Made by a program: the position numbers and the translations under genes. A model generated the notes under the pieces. It ran no database searches. It was not told the DNA's origin and saw only the letters and a list, made by a program, of their open reading frames with translations. DNA of 64,000 bases from Isoetes taiwanensis (lineage: Eukaryota; Streptophyta; Lycopodiopsida; Isoetales; Isoetaceae). The stretch covers positions 1,357,060 to 1,421,059 of the forward strand of contig JAJEKV010000058.1 of assembly GCA_021234155.1 (NCBI GenBank), in the 5' to 3' direction. Every line of letters starts with the position of its first letter. The stretch's first letter is position 1. Below, one piece after another: positions 1 to 13,928 of the stretch.

Positions 1-2439
1 TTGGTAATACTTCGGCGTTCAGTTACGTATTGCTGAAATCAACATAACAATGTTGCCTCTCTTTAAAGCCTAAGCTGGTACATTGATTACTGACAAAAAA
101 TTGAAGCATGTGTGCATTAAATGCTTTCTCATATTTAATAAAGACATAGCCAAAAAATTTATCTTTAAGATTATCAGCGATATCACATCAAAGATTTTTA
201 AAAGGCTGAAAATAGAGCCTTCAACTAAGTACCTTCTATCATATTTCATGTTTTAGCGAAATTGAGAAATACAAAAGCATTCCGAGAAAGCAAGGTGAGC
301 AACCTTAACAGTTTTTGGCTCTGTTTTTGTCATTGGATAATGATACTATCAAAGTGTTGCTTATTCCATCTTTACTGCAGCATCGAGATATTCCGTTTCG
401 CGTTAGCGCCCGGCTCTAACCCTGACCGAAATAAAGAGACAATTGAAGGAGAGGGCAGATGCGCGTAGCCGATCAATACCTGATTGGCACGATAATGGTA
501 AATGTGCAGGGAGCCAAAGGAAGGTACATTGGGTCTCTGCGGTTTATCCTTGATCACCAATTGCAACAAAACTTGCCTGAGAATGACGGTAACAAGAAAA
601 GGCGGATGTGATGTTTAGAATTTGATTGGCCTCAAGCATTACCATTAGTGAGAACTAATTTCTTAGTCCCCAAATCTAGGCGGCAACCTTGATAACCATG
701 AGTCAATGTCATGACATGTTATAAAGATTTTTATCATTTTAAACTTTAACAACAAACCTTGTTGCTTTAGACATAATATGCCTAGATTTGCTACAATCCA
801 AGTACTTTATTAAGAAAATTTCAATCGATGGTACTTTATAAATAGTGAATGCATGGACGTATACAAGCATCCTAACACCCACAAGTCTGTGATATTAATC
901 AGATAACACAAACTAGTGAATCCTTATCCTGGTAAGGCTTACAGTTAACTTACTATCTTTTGATGCAACCATGTTAACAAACCGATGCATGCTTGCAGCG
1001 GTTCATCGACCATTTTGTTTCGTTCAAACAGAGCCACGTAGCCCGCGGTTGTAAATTCTCTAAATAGAATGAAGTTTGTTGATAGAACACAGTAGAGCGG
1101 CTCTCCTTGCCACAGCAAAAGAACGCACCTTGATGCGTAGTAATGTTGTGAACCCGAGCGTATATAAACGCACGCGGCTGGCGGCATCATCATCGCCGAC
1201 AGAAATATTTTGGCGCAGAGCAGCTTTTGACTTTATCTGTTAATTGCGGCTATTTTTGTTGCTTTGCAGGCAACATGGGGGCCATTAATTACCCTTTCTT
1301 TCCGTGGCTATCCAGCCTAGGTGTTGTTGTGTGCAAAACGCGATTTTTACGTTGAGAAAGGAACCGGACCACTCTTTTTGTAATAAAATAGGCAGTTACA
1401 TCTTGAGCACCAACATCGATTCAATGATACCTTCTAGCGTTACATCAAGCCCAACTTTACCTGAGAAATCAATATTTAAGTGCCAGGTACGCTATTAAGC
1501 CTACGTTTTCTTGTGAAATCTTCATAACCTGAAACCGGACCTCTTTTTGGCCATATCTACGGCAAAAACAATTTGTGATTAACCATATTAACAAGGATCA
1601 TCCCCGAAAAGCAGGTATTTCTATCAAATCCTCAACATGTTTTTAGCTACAACATGTAGATATGGAAATATCAATAACAAAAGCTTATCTTTGATGTACG
1701 TGTATGGCGCCAATCGGTGCATTTTCCGGAATCCACTGTACTTTAACGACAAATCAGGCCAGCTATATTTTTGGTTGCATTGCTCGAAAGGGCTTATCGG
1801 ACATCATATGTTGCCGGAGCTCATAATACAACCGAATCCACCTTAAAACACTTCAACCATCTCACAAAAGGCTCCTTTGGTCTGGTTTTAGAATGGAGAG
1901 CAATTGAACAGATGGAATCTATAGCTTTTGGTATCGGAGACAATAGAAATACAGTGACCTTTATTCTAAAGAAACTGAATGCATAAAGCCTAAATATTTT
2001 GCTGGTTGGATTTTCGACGCCTCTTCAAAACAATTTGTCTTTGCTCTCTGAGCATATCAGAGTCTAAATAAAATGCAATGTAAAACTTTTTTTGCCTTAT
2101 CATATGGTTTTCTTTAAATGGTCTCGTCTCTCCTTTGAAACTTTAATGTTGTCAGTACAGCCGTTAACGTGGTACCGTAACCTTATACAAAGCCCGCGCC
2201 ATCACAATACGCTTGGCCCTTTTAATCTGGCAGAGCTCCGTAAAAGAAATCTCTTATCAAATAACATATTTTATGGCTTTTCTGGCTAGCAGTAACTTGA
2301 ACTTTTACAAGAAAACAGGTCATGGCTTTTTAAAGCCGAGGAGACGCATCGTGATGAGCTTTATTTTCTCATTGAAACAATTATTGAAACAAAGAATGTT
2401 CAATATTGCTTAATTAAATAAAATAGCTTAAATAAAACA
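1..2439. other. No supportable gene; one TATA-like site
   Basis: I see no ORF with coding character in this stretch. A TATATAAA match lies at 1161-1168 on the plus strand, followed by a GC-richer stretch, a possible 3' splice site (TTTGCAG near 1263-1269) and an ATG at 1275 that opens only a 26-codon frame. This could be a dead promoter and first exon, but there is no downstream support. Confidence 0.3.
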
Positions 2440-5341
2440 TTTGTAAAACGGACCTTAAGTCTTATAGACAAACTTTGGGGCTCGAACTTCATTGGAAACA
2501 TAAACAGATCAGGTGTAAATAAAGCTGAATCCGCCTTGATTTGAGAACAATTTTTAATGTCTTAACATGGTTAAGGGACAAAGATTAGATATAAAGACAT
2601 TAAGTTTCGACCATACAAACTTGAAGACAAAAAGATAATGAGAAAGACAGAACAAAGTTAAACATGGATACAGAAGTAATGGGACAAGGGACAAGAGAAG
2701 ACATTACACCATATTGACCGTAAAAAACACTGTGCCAGAGGCAAAAATGACATACTACTAAGATAATAGAGGTTAACTTTAAACTCAATATATCAAGGAC
2801 AATAAAGAAACAACAACAGGATAAAAACAAACCTTAAAGAGACAAAACGGCCAAGAATAAAAACAATGATGAACCGCGATCTATCAAGGATGATACAGCT
2901 TACGGAAAAAGGCAATTTAAATATAGAGGAAATATACACAAATAATGAGGGGCACCAGGAGCTGCATAATAACGAGCTGACCAGCCTCAAATGTGAGAGA
3001 GCCACCTACCACATGTTTTAAAGCTGTATCATGCGTACTTGAAAATTTGGAAGAAATACAAAAACAAAGGGAAGGTTAAACAACTTTGAGCAATTGTTTT
3101 ATAACAATAAATACTTCAATAAAAGTTCTCTGAAAGAAGGAATTTTGAATCTACCCCATGCATGTCTGGGGAATTAGCGTCATGAGAAGAACACTCCCAT
3201 ATCAAAGCAACATATGGAGGATAGATTAGGTTACACTGCGGTGGAGTCTAAAAGTGATTAGCTATGGGTAAAAGCTCGCCAACCAAGGTAGCATAATCTA
3301 TAAAACACCATAAACAACTGACGTTCCAAAAACTTAATGAGTTAAGCCCGGTAAGCTGTCTATACACCTTGAAAAATATCTAAGGTCTTAAACAATTCCG
3401 AGCTAAGCGAATCTGTTGTTGAAGCGAGAGGGAGGTATGATAATCCGGATACATATAAACGAAAACCTATAGGGGCACATGCCGAGATCATTCAAACAAT
3501 TTGTCAAGTGCTATCTGAGATCTACACAAAATGAGTTGAATACCAAATAAATGATTCTTAGAGATAGCAGAGCGCAGCATGAGCCGCGAAATGAATCAAA
3601 AGAATATTGCATGAAAACATTAGATACAAATTTTACAATGAATTGAGTCACAAGCAGTTAGGTGAGGCGAAGTGCGAATAGAATATATGTCACGCACATC
3701 AAAAGTAATGATAGGGTAATTTGGCCAGAGAAGATGAAGTGGGCGCCAACGGTATCAAGGCCTGGCGCAGTAGGAACATATTATGCTTGATGAAAAGCTA
3801 GGACTTGTTCTGATAAGCGGCTTGAAAAGTTTTTGAGCTGGATCATCTTCAAATAATATGTAAAGCGATGCTGCATATCATACAGGAGAATGCATCCGCA
3901 ATAGAAAGGAATTTAATAATGGAATATCAGGGATGCAAGCTCAGGATATCGAACAAAATACGGGGAGCTTTGAAACGACTGACAAAAACATATTACAAAA
4001 TCAAAGGAAGCAGCTACATTACTGAAACTGCACGATTGAAGGTACAAGAAGTTGCAGAAAATGATAGCGGAAGCAATCAACAACGCATATAAATAAATTT
4101 ACAAAAGAAATCCAAAGGGCACGGTACTATTAGAGACAACCCGCGAGGATCACACATTTTAATAGTAAGAGCAGAAAATAATGATAAGAACCGGTGACCC
4201 GGAAAAAGAATTCTAGATTTGGGAGATGGACAAACTTTAAGCAACGAATTCAGCATACAAATTAATAGAACGATCTGGGCACCCATCTCTGCTACACACG
4301 AACCAAGCTGGGGTGTTTGGTGGAGCAAGGCGGATTAGAAGGAAAATCGAGGGAAATGCGGGTGCATGACACAAGGCAGGTGACTGCTGTAGCAAACCGT
4401 ACAACTCGCTTCAGAGCAAATAAATTAACCAGAGTCGAGGGGATTTTTGGCTGGTTTATGGTAATCAAAATCATTCGCTTCTCTTTCGCTTTCAGTGCAC
4501 CATCTCATCCATTCGATCCCAGTGGCTGTTTAAACCCCCTTTACGCCCTGCCGCCACTTCCTGGATCGAATTTGAACCAAATGTAATATATAGATGGCCG
4601 GCCGGGCGTGGCGCAACGATTCAAGGAACTCGAATTAACATAAAACTAAAAGGCTGGAAAATCCGCCTATTACTAACCAGGATAGCTGACCTGAAGCTAC
4701 TGTTGACCGGTATCAGAAGCAGATAGAACCTTAGGCTTCCATTTTGAGAAGATGAAGAACTCTATGATCGTGGTGGGAAGGAAAGCATTAGCCCTAAATA
4801 ATGTTGATAAAGGGAAAAGAATAAAGAAATTGAAAAAAATAACTTACCGAGTGGCAGAAATAAACTAATAAAACCATGGAAAAAGGAAGTGTTGAAATAC
4901 ATAAGTCAGAGGAAATAACTATGTTTGGAATAGATAAATACCGGTTTAACATAAACATTGAACCATGAAGCAGAGTGAAAATAAAGAATAAAATAACGAA
5001 GTTTATGCGACTAACATTGGGATACTTGGCCGGTATAATAGGGAAAAAAAGAAATACATCTTAGGTTACCTACGATACCTTTGAGGTAACAATGAATTGA
5101 GTGAATGGATCAAAAATGACCATTATTAGGGTTGAGAAACTTAAAGGCGAGGTTAGGCTCGAGGAGGAGCATAGTTTAGAAAAAATATATCCGGTCCAAT
5201 ATGCCTTGGTGCATTATTTGAGAAAAATACCATCAGTTGAAAAGTGTGATAAACGGTAGAGCATCATGAAGAGGTTGAGATAATCTCTATCGGTTAAAAA
5301 AGCGACCACCAATTGAATGCAACCCATAGCTAAACACAAAA
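2440..5341. repeat. 3-kb dispersed repeat, copy 1
   Basis: This segment is a diverged, shorter relative of 9286-12436, collinear from end to end with many substitutions and small indels. Shared landmarks include TTAAGTCTTATAGA near the left edge and ACCCATAGCTAAACAC at the right edge. The minus-strand reading frame that is open in copy 2 is broken here by frameshifts (4077-4474). No LTRs, terminal inverted repeats or polymerase motifs were recognised, so the element class is unknown. It is probably a non-coding mobile-element derivative or a segmental duplication. Confidence 0.75.
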
Positions 5342-8300
5342 ACCTTCCCGCATGACCCCTTCAGCGATTCGGAGGGCACGATCATTAGAGAATATACTAA
5401 GAAAGGAATTTAGCAGGGGAGACCTGGTGTAACAATTCACGGATCACAAGTGAGAACCACTCAAAAAGCGATGTAGAGAGAAAAGACTACGAATAATTTT
5501 CTTGAGAGATCTTGTCCCCAGTAATCAAAACGAAGCTTGAAGTTGTTATCTTTGAAAGTATTGAGGGGTGATTCTAGTTACATCTCTTTTAAGAAAAAAC
5601 CATTAATGCAGGGGAAATACATGGAAATAAGGTGACCACATATCCTAGCTAAGCATCCATTTGAATGAGCAATATATGGAAAAACTTGGGATAGCACCAC
5701 CTTGCATGCTTGACTGTAAGATGCATCCACTTGCGCTTGATAAATTTGTTATTTGCCATAAAATCATTTTATATACCTCTTTATCATATCTGTTATATTA
5801 TGAAATCGTGTTCCAAGGTCCTTTACTTGAATATTAATGTTGAAAAGAATTTGCTTCTATATTAGCCAAATTTAGAGCCGGAGCTTATTATCGTTCATTC
5901 TTTATCCCAATATTAAGGCATATTGTATCTTGTCTTTGATGCAGTGAATGGAGGGAAAAGAGAATTCCGAGACCATTTATGCACCGTCAATATATCTGTA
6001 AGCAAATTGGAATCTCGATAATACGCCCTGTTTAGATGGAAGCTAGTTTCATAATAAATCAGTTCAGCCACCAAATGGTATAGGTTACGCCAGATACAAC
6101 GGAAAAACCCGTGGAATGCTTACTTTTATGCCAGCCTTCTTTGCCCATGCGAAGAACGCGGTGGTAACCAGCTTATTGACTCTTAGAAATACGTTCTTAA
6201 CCACAGCAGACCGCACGCACTTATTTTGAGGTTCTCCATCGATCTTCATCCGCGAGTGACAAAAGACCGATCCATCTAATAACTTCAGATTGAGATAATG
6301 GTTTTTCGCCAACCATGAGCGCGAAACCGACCCGACTATATCCTCATACCAATGTGATCATTCCTTCACTAGTCGGGGGAATGTTTTCAAAACATTTAGT
6401 GATATTAAGCATTGAATATCTTTTGGAAGGTTTAACACGAAGTCCATAGGAAGAATGTATCGGCTGCGCTTGAAAATTTATTACCATGCGAAAGTTTTAG
6501 CTTCGGTACGAGATTCCACGAAGGCACACCACCGGGCCCACGGTCGATAATGTTGATTAAGATGGCGGTTAAGTAATCGCAACTTCAAAAATGTTGAGCC
6601 GATTGTGAGCATTGGTCGATACCATACTCCCTTATCGCGGCTTTAAAATACCGCCGACCGCCGATGCGATTTGCTCAAGGTGGAGACCAGCATGCCGGTG
6701 ATGTCGGGTCAGAGCGACCCGACTTTGATAGTTTACGGTGAAGACTCTCTACTCTCAAAATCAGGAACTATTGAGTCTAAACCATTTCTAATAATACCCT
6801 TGGCGGATGAATGGCCGTATTAACGGCCTTTGTCAGGATTAGGATATATGGATTACAACTTGCAGGAATTTTCTCACATCATCCAAAGATATCTTTTTTG
6901 AAGCACAAGTTGAGTTTATGACTAGAAGTCTTGTTGCTTGAGGGCTAAAATATCAATTTTCATATTTTGAGATCATCATCTCACTTAAATGAAGGAAGAA
7001 ACAGGCAGAAAAAGCGATCTCATGTTTGAAAAATCCTTTAGAAAATCGTGAAGCATCTGGAATATGATTTAGGCCCACTAGCAAAAGCGACTCTTAACTT
7101 TTGGAGAGTGGATAATTTCCATGTGCATGGTTGATATGTGGTTAATAATACTTGGGTCTCACAATTTTGCAAGACTATAAGAGATTCTTTGCATGGGCAC
7201 CCTATTAGGATAGCACATCGCAAAAATCACGTCAAATCTTTGGTTTGGCAGACTTTGTCTTTTAATTGGTTGATCATCTTCCACCCAAACATAGTGTTAT
7301 TCGAAGTTCATCGCCAAGGAAATTCTTTGAAAATGTCACGTATGCTAGAATTTCTCCAAAGATTTAGAAAGAAGTCTTGTGAACCACTTTGATGCGCGGA
7401 ATTTTCTTTGGGCGATGATAGTGTCTTTATGGTTGATCAATGAGCTCTGAGTCGGTTTTCTAGAAAAATATATTAATGGAGAATTTAGCGAAAGTGAAGG
7501 AGCAAGCATAGATAATGTTATTGAGAGCCAATTACCATAACCTTTTAAATTTGACCGAGGATATACAAGTTGTTCCATAAAAGAGCGAGTGTAATAAGCA
7601 AGTTTTGTACTACTCATCATACGAGGGGAAAGAGAGTGCTTTCCATAAGGGCTCTGAAATGAATCGGCGGCAATCGCGGAAATCGGAGAATCTGATCAAA
7701 CCTCGAAGAAGAAGAGAGAGAAGAGAGAGAGAGAGAAGAGAGAAGAGAGATATCGACATCATCATCATCAAAATCATCAAAAGACCTGGGTCCAGCAAAG
7801 AATTTCGCGGTAATGGTGTTTCTTGTTAGGATCAATAAGTAACCCTTTCCACCAAAGGAAAACATGTTCACGAAAAATTATTGTAATATCTGATTCTGAA
7901 ATTCCCTAGATCTGGCTTCAGTAGAACAATTAAATGGATTTTCTCGATGATAGCGACTTTGAAAGTTTAGGTACCCCAAAAGCTCTCTTCAAATCTTTGT
8001 CGGGTTCTCGCTTAGAAAGAGTCATTTGATTCATCACCCTTCTAACCTCGGTAAGATAAATAAGCCATTGAGGCTTAGGACTGTGTAATAACTTGGTAAA
8101 GATGACCATTTTAGCAATAGGAATTGTGGTATCGAGGGAAAAGGCGTCTCCAAATTGGTCAAGAGATACCAAGCTGCATGATCTACCAACCCAGTTAATG
8201 CCACAATTCTGATCACAGGTCACTCAGCACTACCGGGTTTTAACACAACCTGAAGTGATAAAAGGGCGTTAATTCCTCCAAATTTTTTCAAAATAGAAAA

Positions 8301-9285
8301 CCATCCCTCATAAATGAATATGCCATGTATTCCCTTTTGGCTTATGTGAATATAGAGTTCTTAATACAAGTCGTGAAAACTGTCTGGAAATGAAATGAAA
8401 GCTTCCTTTTTATGAAGTATTTTCAGTGTTATTTACCTTGATGGCTCAATTCCCATTTCGTAATAGTTATACGTAAGAGCTTTCCAAGTATCGTTATTGA
8501 AAGTGGGCAAGGGCTCCAGAATGCAGCTCTTCAAATGGCATGAGACCAAGCGACATAGCATTCTACACTTTTAACTCGGAAGGTCTGGAAAACCTTGAGA
8601 GAAAAATTTTGTAGGTCAGCGTGAGGTGACATCTGCTTCATCATCGAGAATCTTTTGACTTGTCATCTAAGCCTTCCAAATCTTCAGCCGATGCGGTCTG
8701 GGTTTGAAATATTCTTAACTCCATCATTCATAAAAGTCTGCTGGAATCGAGGAACCATTTCTATATCCACTTGTAAAGAAGATTTGATTTCATTAATGCC
8801 TTGAGTGAGATAGTCCAAGTAGAAATTTTCTGCCAAGTTCATCCCTCTAGGCAAGTTCTACCAAACGTAACACTCTCCCATATCCAGATAAACATTTGAA
8901 ATCAAAGACACACTTCAAGTTTAAAGGGTAGCTTTTTCATCTTGAAAAATATGCGAAACCAACCATTGAAACCAAAATAGCTTACCGGAGACTTGTTCTT
9001 TCGTCTAGAAGATCAAGCCCTTATGCACAATGTACTCATGGACTTCCTATTTTTTTTACACGCAATGAGAGTCCAGACGGTAAGTTTAGTTCGAATTTAC
9101 ATTTATCATAGCCTATGCTTTAAAAGCTCCTTCATCCATATAGAATTAATATCGGCGATTCCCACCCGACAGATGAATTAAGTTCATGATTAAAAATAAC
9201 ATGGTAAACAATTAGATACACCTATCCTCCAAACCAGGTTTTGGTTAAACCTAAACCCAGTTCACGATAAAAAACCCTAAGGCTG
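5342..9285. other. Intergenic, no gene recognised
   Basis: Short ORFs here (up to about 97 codons) have no recognisable motif, occur on both strands and look like chance frames. The only clear structure is the GA/ATC microsatellite at 7704-7772. Confidence 0.5.
7704..7772. repeat. GA-rich and (ATC)n microsatellite
   Basis: A run of GA/GAA units (7704-7750) is followed by ATC triplets (7755-7772). Overlapping low-complexity ORFs on both strands (Arg/Glu-rich on plus, Ser/Leu-rich on minus) come from this composition and are not genes. Confidence 0.85.
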
Positions 9286-12200
9286 TAAAATGGACTCTTA
9301 AGTCTTATAGACCAAAACTTTGGAACTAAAAGACTTCCATTTGGTGCATTTTAGCTAGATCGGGTGTAAATCTAGATCTAAGCCTTGATTTCAGAACAAT
9401 TTTAATAGAAAAATTAACAACATGGATAAAAATAAGACTTAAGGGACAAAAGAAATTAGATATAAAAAGACATTGAAGAAGTTTCGACCATCTGACAAAC
9501 TTGAAAGAAAAAGGAGATAATGAGGAAAGATTAGAGAACAAGTTAAACATGGATACAACAAATAGGACCAAAAGGGACAAAAGAAGACATTACACCATAT
9601 TACGGCCCATCAAAAAGCGTCTTGAGACAAAAAAATGACATACTAAGATAAATGAGGTTAACTTTTAAACTCAATATATCAAGGACAATAATAAAAAAAA
9701 AGCGACAACTTAGGATAAAAAACAAACCTTAAGAGACAAAAATGGCCAAAGAAGTAATGAAAAATAATATGATAAGACACAAATCTATCAAGGATGATGA
9801 TACGAAAGCAATGGAAAAAAAAGGCAATTTGTAAATATGGGAAATAACTACAAACAATGAGAGACATAAGACCATAATAACCAAATTTTAATTAATATCG
9901 GTATTGAGAGAATATACCACATGTTTTAAACCGTATCATCGTGAATACTTGAAAATTTATGATAGAAATAAAACAAAGGAAGATTAAACAGAACCCGAAA
10001 GCAATTGTTTTATAACAACAAATATCTTCAAATAAAGTTTATAAATGAAGGAAAGTTTTTTGGATGTCACCACAATGTAGATAATACTTGAGTCAACGTC
10101 ATGAAGAACAACTCCCATATCAAAAGCAACATATGGAGGGATAGGACTGGTTACCCGCAAAGGGAATCAGAAGAGAGCAAATTTAATGGGCAAAAGCTCT
10201 AGCCACAACAAAAAGCAATAAATCCATCCCACAACCATCACCATAAACCAACAAACTGGTTCAAAACTAATGAGTTAAACTGATGAAACTGTCATAACCA
10301 CCTTGAAAAATATATCTAAGGTCTTAAACAATTCCAGAAATCTAAACGAATCTACAGTTTGTTAGAGCAAGAGGGAGATATAGGCATATGATATAATCCA
10401 GATAACATATAAAAACAAAGAAAAACCATACTATAGGGCACATGCCCGTCATTCAAACTTGAGCTGTCCAAGTGCTATACAGATCTACACAAAATGAGTT
10501 GAATACCAAATAAATGATTCTTAGGGAGATAACCCGAGCACTTAGCATATGAGCACAGAAATGAATCAAAGAATATTTAGCAAGGAAACATTTAGACCTA
10601 GAACACAATGAATTGAGTCACAAACAGTTGGGTGAGACGAAAGTCTGAGGTGAGATGTCAGAATATATGTCTGCACATCAAAGCAATGATAGAACAATTT
10701 GACAGAGAAGATGAGAAGTGGACGCAACAGCTATCAAGGTACAACAACAGCTGGAACATATTGTAACGTGGAAAGCTAGGACTTGTTACAGCAAACAGCT
10801 TGAAAGTTTTTGAGAATGGATCATCTTCAAACAATACATGCAAAACTTGATGCTGCGCAAAAGGAGACCTATCTGCATACAGGAGAATGCATCCATAATA
10901 GAAAGGGAATTTAATATGGAATATCAGGGATGCAGAAACAGGATCAAAATCTAAAGGGTAAAATACATGATGATTTGGGCAGAACTCAAAGTGACTAGAT
11001 TAAAGCATAATATACAAAATCAAAGGCTTGGCTACATTACTAAACCTGCACACACAATTAAGAAGATAAGGGAAAGAGAGGATAAAATGATAGCAGCAAT
11101 CCAACACTGCATATAAATAAATTTACAAAGAAATCAAAGGGCCTGGTACTATTAGGAACTTAACCCACAGGATCACACATTTAATAGTAAGAATGAAAAT
11201 AATGATAAGAGCAACAGCAGCCAGAAAGAGGTTACAGATTTGGGGAGATGGACAAACTTTAAGCAATAGAATTCATGCAAATTAATGGGAACCTGAGATG
11301 CAGTGACGTCCTGGTGCCCATCTGCTACACCTGGAACAACTGGGGTGTTTGGTGGAGCAAGACCGTTAGAAGGAAGATTATCAGGGAAATCTGGAGTGCA
11401 TGACACAAGACAGGGTATTCCTGCTGTAGCAAGAGCAGAGCTACCTTCTCCTTCAACCAAAATAGGGCTCTTAGCTGATCCAGGGATTTTTGCTGGTTTA
11501 TGGTAATCAAAAATCATTCTTCTCTTTTCTGCTTTCAATTTTTCCTCCTCCATTCTGATCAGAGTGGCTTTGTTGAAGCCCCCTTTTTCGCCTGCCCATG
11601 CACTTCACAGATCTGAATTTGAACCAAATGTAATATATAGATAGCCGAACTGGCTGTGGCAGGAGAAGGGGAATGATTCAAGGAACCAATTAACATAAAC
11701 TAAAAGCTGGAAAATCTGCCTTGTACTAACCGGAGCCAACTGTACAACTGCCAGCAGTATCGAAACGGAAATGGGAACGCCGGCTTCCATTTTGAGAAGA
11801 TGAAGAACTTCCTGCAGTCGTGGTGGGAAGGAAAACGTAGCCCTAAATGACCGTAAAAGGGAAAAGAATAAAGAAATTGAGAAAAAGAAAAATAATAACC
11901 CCTTAAAATTCATGAGAAAATAAAACTATTAAACCATGGAAAACCAACAGAGAAAAAAGGAGATTGAGAAATATGAAGATTAAGAGGAGAGCCCAACTAT
12001 GGAACACTTGGAATAGATAAATGCTACGGTTTGTATAAACATTGAACCATGGGGAAAGCCCGTGAGAAATAAGGAGATAAAATAACACAGAAGTTTACAT
12101 CTGAGCTCAACATTGGGATACTTGAACAAATTGGCCAGTATAACAAGGAAAAAGAAATACATACCGGTTTCCTACCTGATACCTTTGAGGTAACAATGGT

Positions 12201-12436
12201 GGTGAATGGATCAAAAATGACCATTGTCTAGGGTTGAGAAACTTAAAGACGAGGTTAGGCTCCAGAGCATAGTTTAGAAAAAATACCATCAGATTAGCTA
12301 CGCCAGAGCATTAGCTAGAAAAAATACCATCAGATTAGAAAAATTAAATTAAATGGTAGAGCATCATGAAGAGTTGAATAATCTATCAGTTAAAAACGTG
12401 ACCACAGGTGAATGCAACCCATAGCTAAACACAAAA
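9286..12436. repeat. 3-kb dispersed repeat, copy 2
   Basis: This is the longer and better-kept partner of 2440-5341. It carries a private tandem duplication of the word ATACCATCAGATTAG near 12280-12340. Its right edge abuts repeat R1. The minus strand keeps one open frame (11173-11553). No terminal structure was found that would fix its class. Confidence 0.75.
11173..11553 (-). CDS. 126-aa ORF inside 3-kb repeat, function unknown
   Basis: This minus-strand frame starts MEEEKLKAEKRR and has a charged N-terminus, a Pro-rich middle (APPNTPVVPG) and a hydrophobic Leu-rich C-terminal tail that probably reads into non-coding sequence. The same region in copy 1 (about 4077-4530) aligns base by base but has frameshifts, so the frame is not clearly kept by selection. 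It may be the start of a mobile-element gag-like protein, or an exon whose 3' splice donor I cannot place. I do not recognise a domain. Confidence 0.3.
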   Translation of the reverse strand: MEEEKLKAEKRRMIFDYHKPAKIPGSAKSPILVEGEGSSALATAGIPCLVSCTPDFPDNLPSNGLAPPNTPVVPGVADGHQDVTASQVPINLHEFYCLKFVHLPKSVTSFWLLLLLSLFSFLLLNV

Positions 12437-13089
12437 AAAAATCATCACAAAATTTGTTTAATTGAAAAACCAACTTGGCCACAGGACCACACAATTGGGT
12501 AATACAACCATTTTAGAAAATAAGCGGGTCAAGGGACGATTAATTAATATCAATGGTTGTTAACCGCCAGCTCACGAACGTGGTTCCGAGGGCGACTGAT
12601 TTTTAATTATGTCAATAGTTGTAACGCTTTGTGTTTATGTGTGATATATTGGATAATCCGATAATATTTAGATATATGCCTTGTTCAATAAAAATTTTTT
12701 TACCAAAAGAAGGCTAGTGGTTATGGAAAGGGAAAACTACCAAACTACCCCTATGAGTTTACGTAATTACCAAATTGCCCTTATGAGTTTTAAAATTACC
12801 AAAATGCCCCTACACACCTACTATACACAAGGGCATTTTGGTAATTTTGAAACTCATAAGGGTACTTTGGTAATTACACAAACTTATAGGGGTATTTTGG
12901 TACTTTACCACTTCATAAACCACCATTATTGAAAATTGTCTGGATTTGATTCATTGATTATTTTGATGTGGACAATAAGATCAAAGAGGCGTAAAGCATT
13001 TCATTTGAGGGGTTCTCCCACTTACGAAAATCAACTTAACATTGATTGACAAATAAAAGCATTAAACTAGAACATTTTAGAGCAAGGTT
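12437..13089. repeat. Repeat R1, first part of an interrupted unit
   Basis: This carries the R1 family: the second half of one unit (12437-12640, with GGGTCAAGGGACGATTAATT) and the first half of the next (from about 12640, with GGCTAGTGGTTATGG and GACAATAAGATCAAAG). The unit is interrupted by a foldback at 12733-12906 and by a LINE tail at 13090-13928, and resumes at 13929. Related units lie near 15010, 16910, 30150 and 31780. Confidence 0.7.
12733..12906. mobile_element. 174-bp foldback hairpin
   Basis: The two arms (about 80 bp each) are about 90% complementary, and each holds three units of about 27 nt built on the word TTACCAAAATGCCC. The loop is about 18 nt near 12813-12830. Compared with the related unit at 31850, the hairpin replaces about 22 bp of R1, so it entered after R1 spread. 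It could be a foldback/MITE-type insertion, and its transcript would form a long double-stranded stem. Confidence 0.8.
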
Positions 13090-13928
13090 AGATAAGATAA
13101 GATAAGATAAGAATTTTTACGTCCACGGGAACCCAACGGGTTATGGGACGGCACATGCAAGGGCAACAACCCATTTTAAACCCCTGACTAGGCCCCATCA
13201 CAAAATACAATAACCAAATATTAAAAGGCTACCAAGAATAGAAGATAATCACGAATGGTAGTGGTAAAATTTATGCCTCTAAATTATCCCCATAGCATGT
13301 GGAAGGATTGGGAAGGCCATTGATCTAGGAATAATTGTCGCTACTCCCTCGCAGACACCTTCATTTCTTTGGGAAAAGGGCGCCCTCACCTTGCTGAGCT
13401 CCTCGCTACTTACACACAATTGAAGAGGGAGAGGTCCCTCCCATCGGTGAAACTAGTCCCTTTGAGATGGTTTCCATGTCAAGAACATGTAAGCTGCTAA
13501 GAGTGTCTTGAAACCTAACCAAAAGATGGGGACGCATCGGGGTTGTCAGCCTCCCACCCTAGTAGCGAGACAACTCCACCAGCCTTCACATGCATGACAT
13601 CGAAAAAATGCAAAGCAAAGATCCATATCGTAGAAGGGCATCATCTTCCGCCCTCGCGCAACCCCTATAATAATGCAAGTTCGGGCTCCTAGTAACATAA
13701 AGATACCGAGGGCCCGCCTCGTCACAAGCCTTTGCACTTTCAGACTCTGGTCCCCTTTGGGATTGTGGAGATGTCGTGCATCACCACCCCAACATGTTCC
13801 CTTCCAATGTCCCAAGATTACGCACCAACACAATGTTTTTCTTCGTGGGTCGCGTATCCATTCAGTGTCCATGACCGGGCATCACTGCAGCGCACATTAC
13901 CGGGCTTTAGGGACTGGAACGAAGGCAT
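13090..13928 (-). mobile_element. 5'-truncated LINE copy with (TATCT)n tail
   Basis: This splits an R1 unit. Read on the minus strand, it ends with TTCCCGTGGACGTAAAAATT followed by a pentamer tail (TATCT repeats, 13090-13106). The same 3' end, with other short tails, is seen at 29904-29965, 32583-32757 and, more distantly, 20720-20780. The body has one minus frame (13546-13872) with a CCHC-like knuckle but no RT motif. The 5' edge is placed where R1 resumes (GTCAGCTAGC). Confidence 0.65.
13546..13872 (-). pseudogene. Possible zinc-knuckle ORF remnant in LINE copy
   Basis: The frame includes CWCVILGHWKGTC, which is close to a CCHC knuckle but has one residue between the first two cysteines where C-x2-C is normal. 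The residues after it (WGGDARHLHNPKGDQ) could be a nucleic-acid-binding linker. It sits inside a 5'-truncated LINE insertion, so an ORF1/gag-like origin fits. It is short and unsupported by any second domain, so this stays tentative. Confidence 0.3.
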
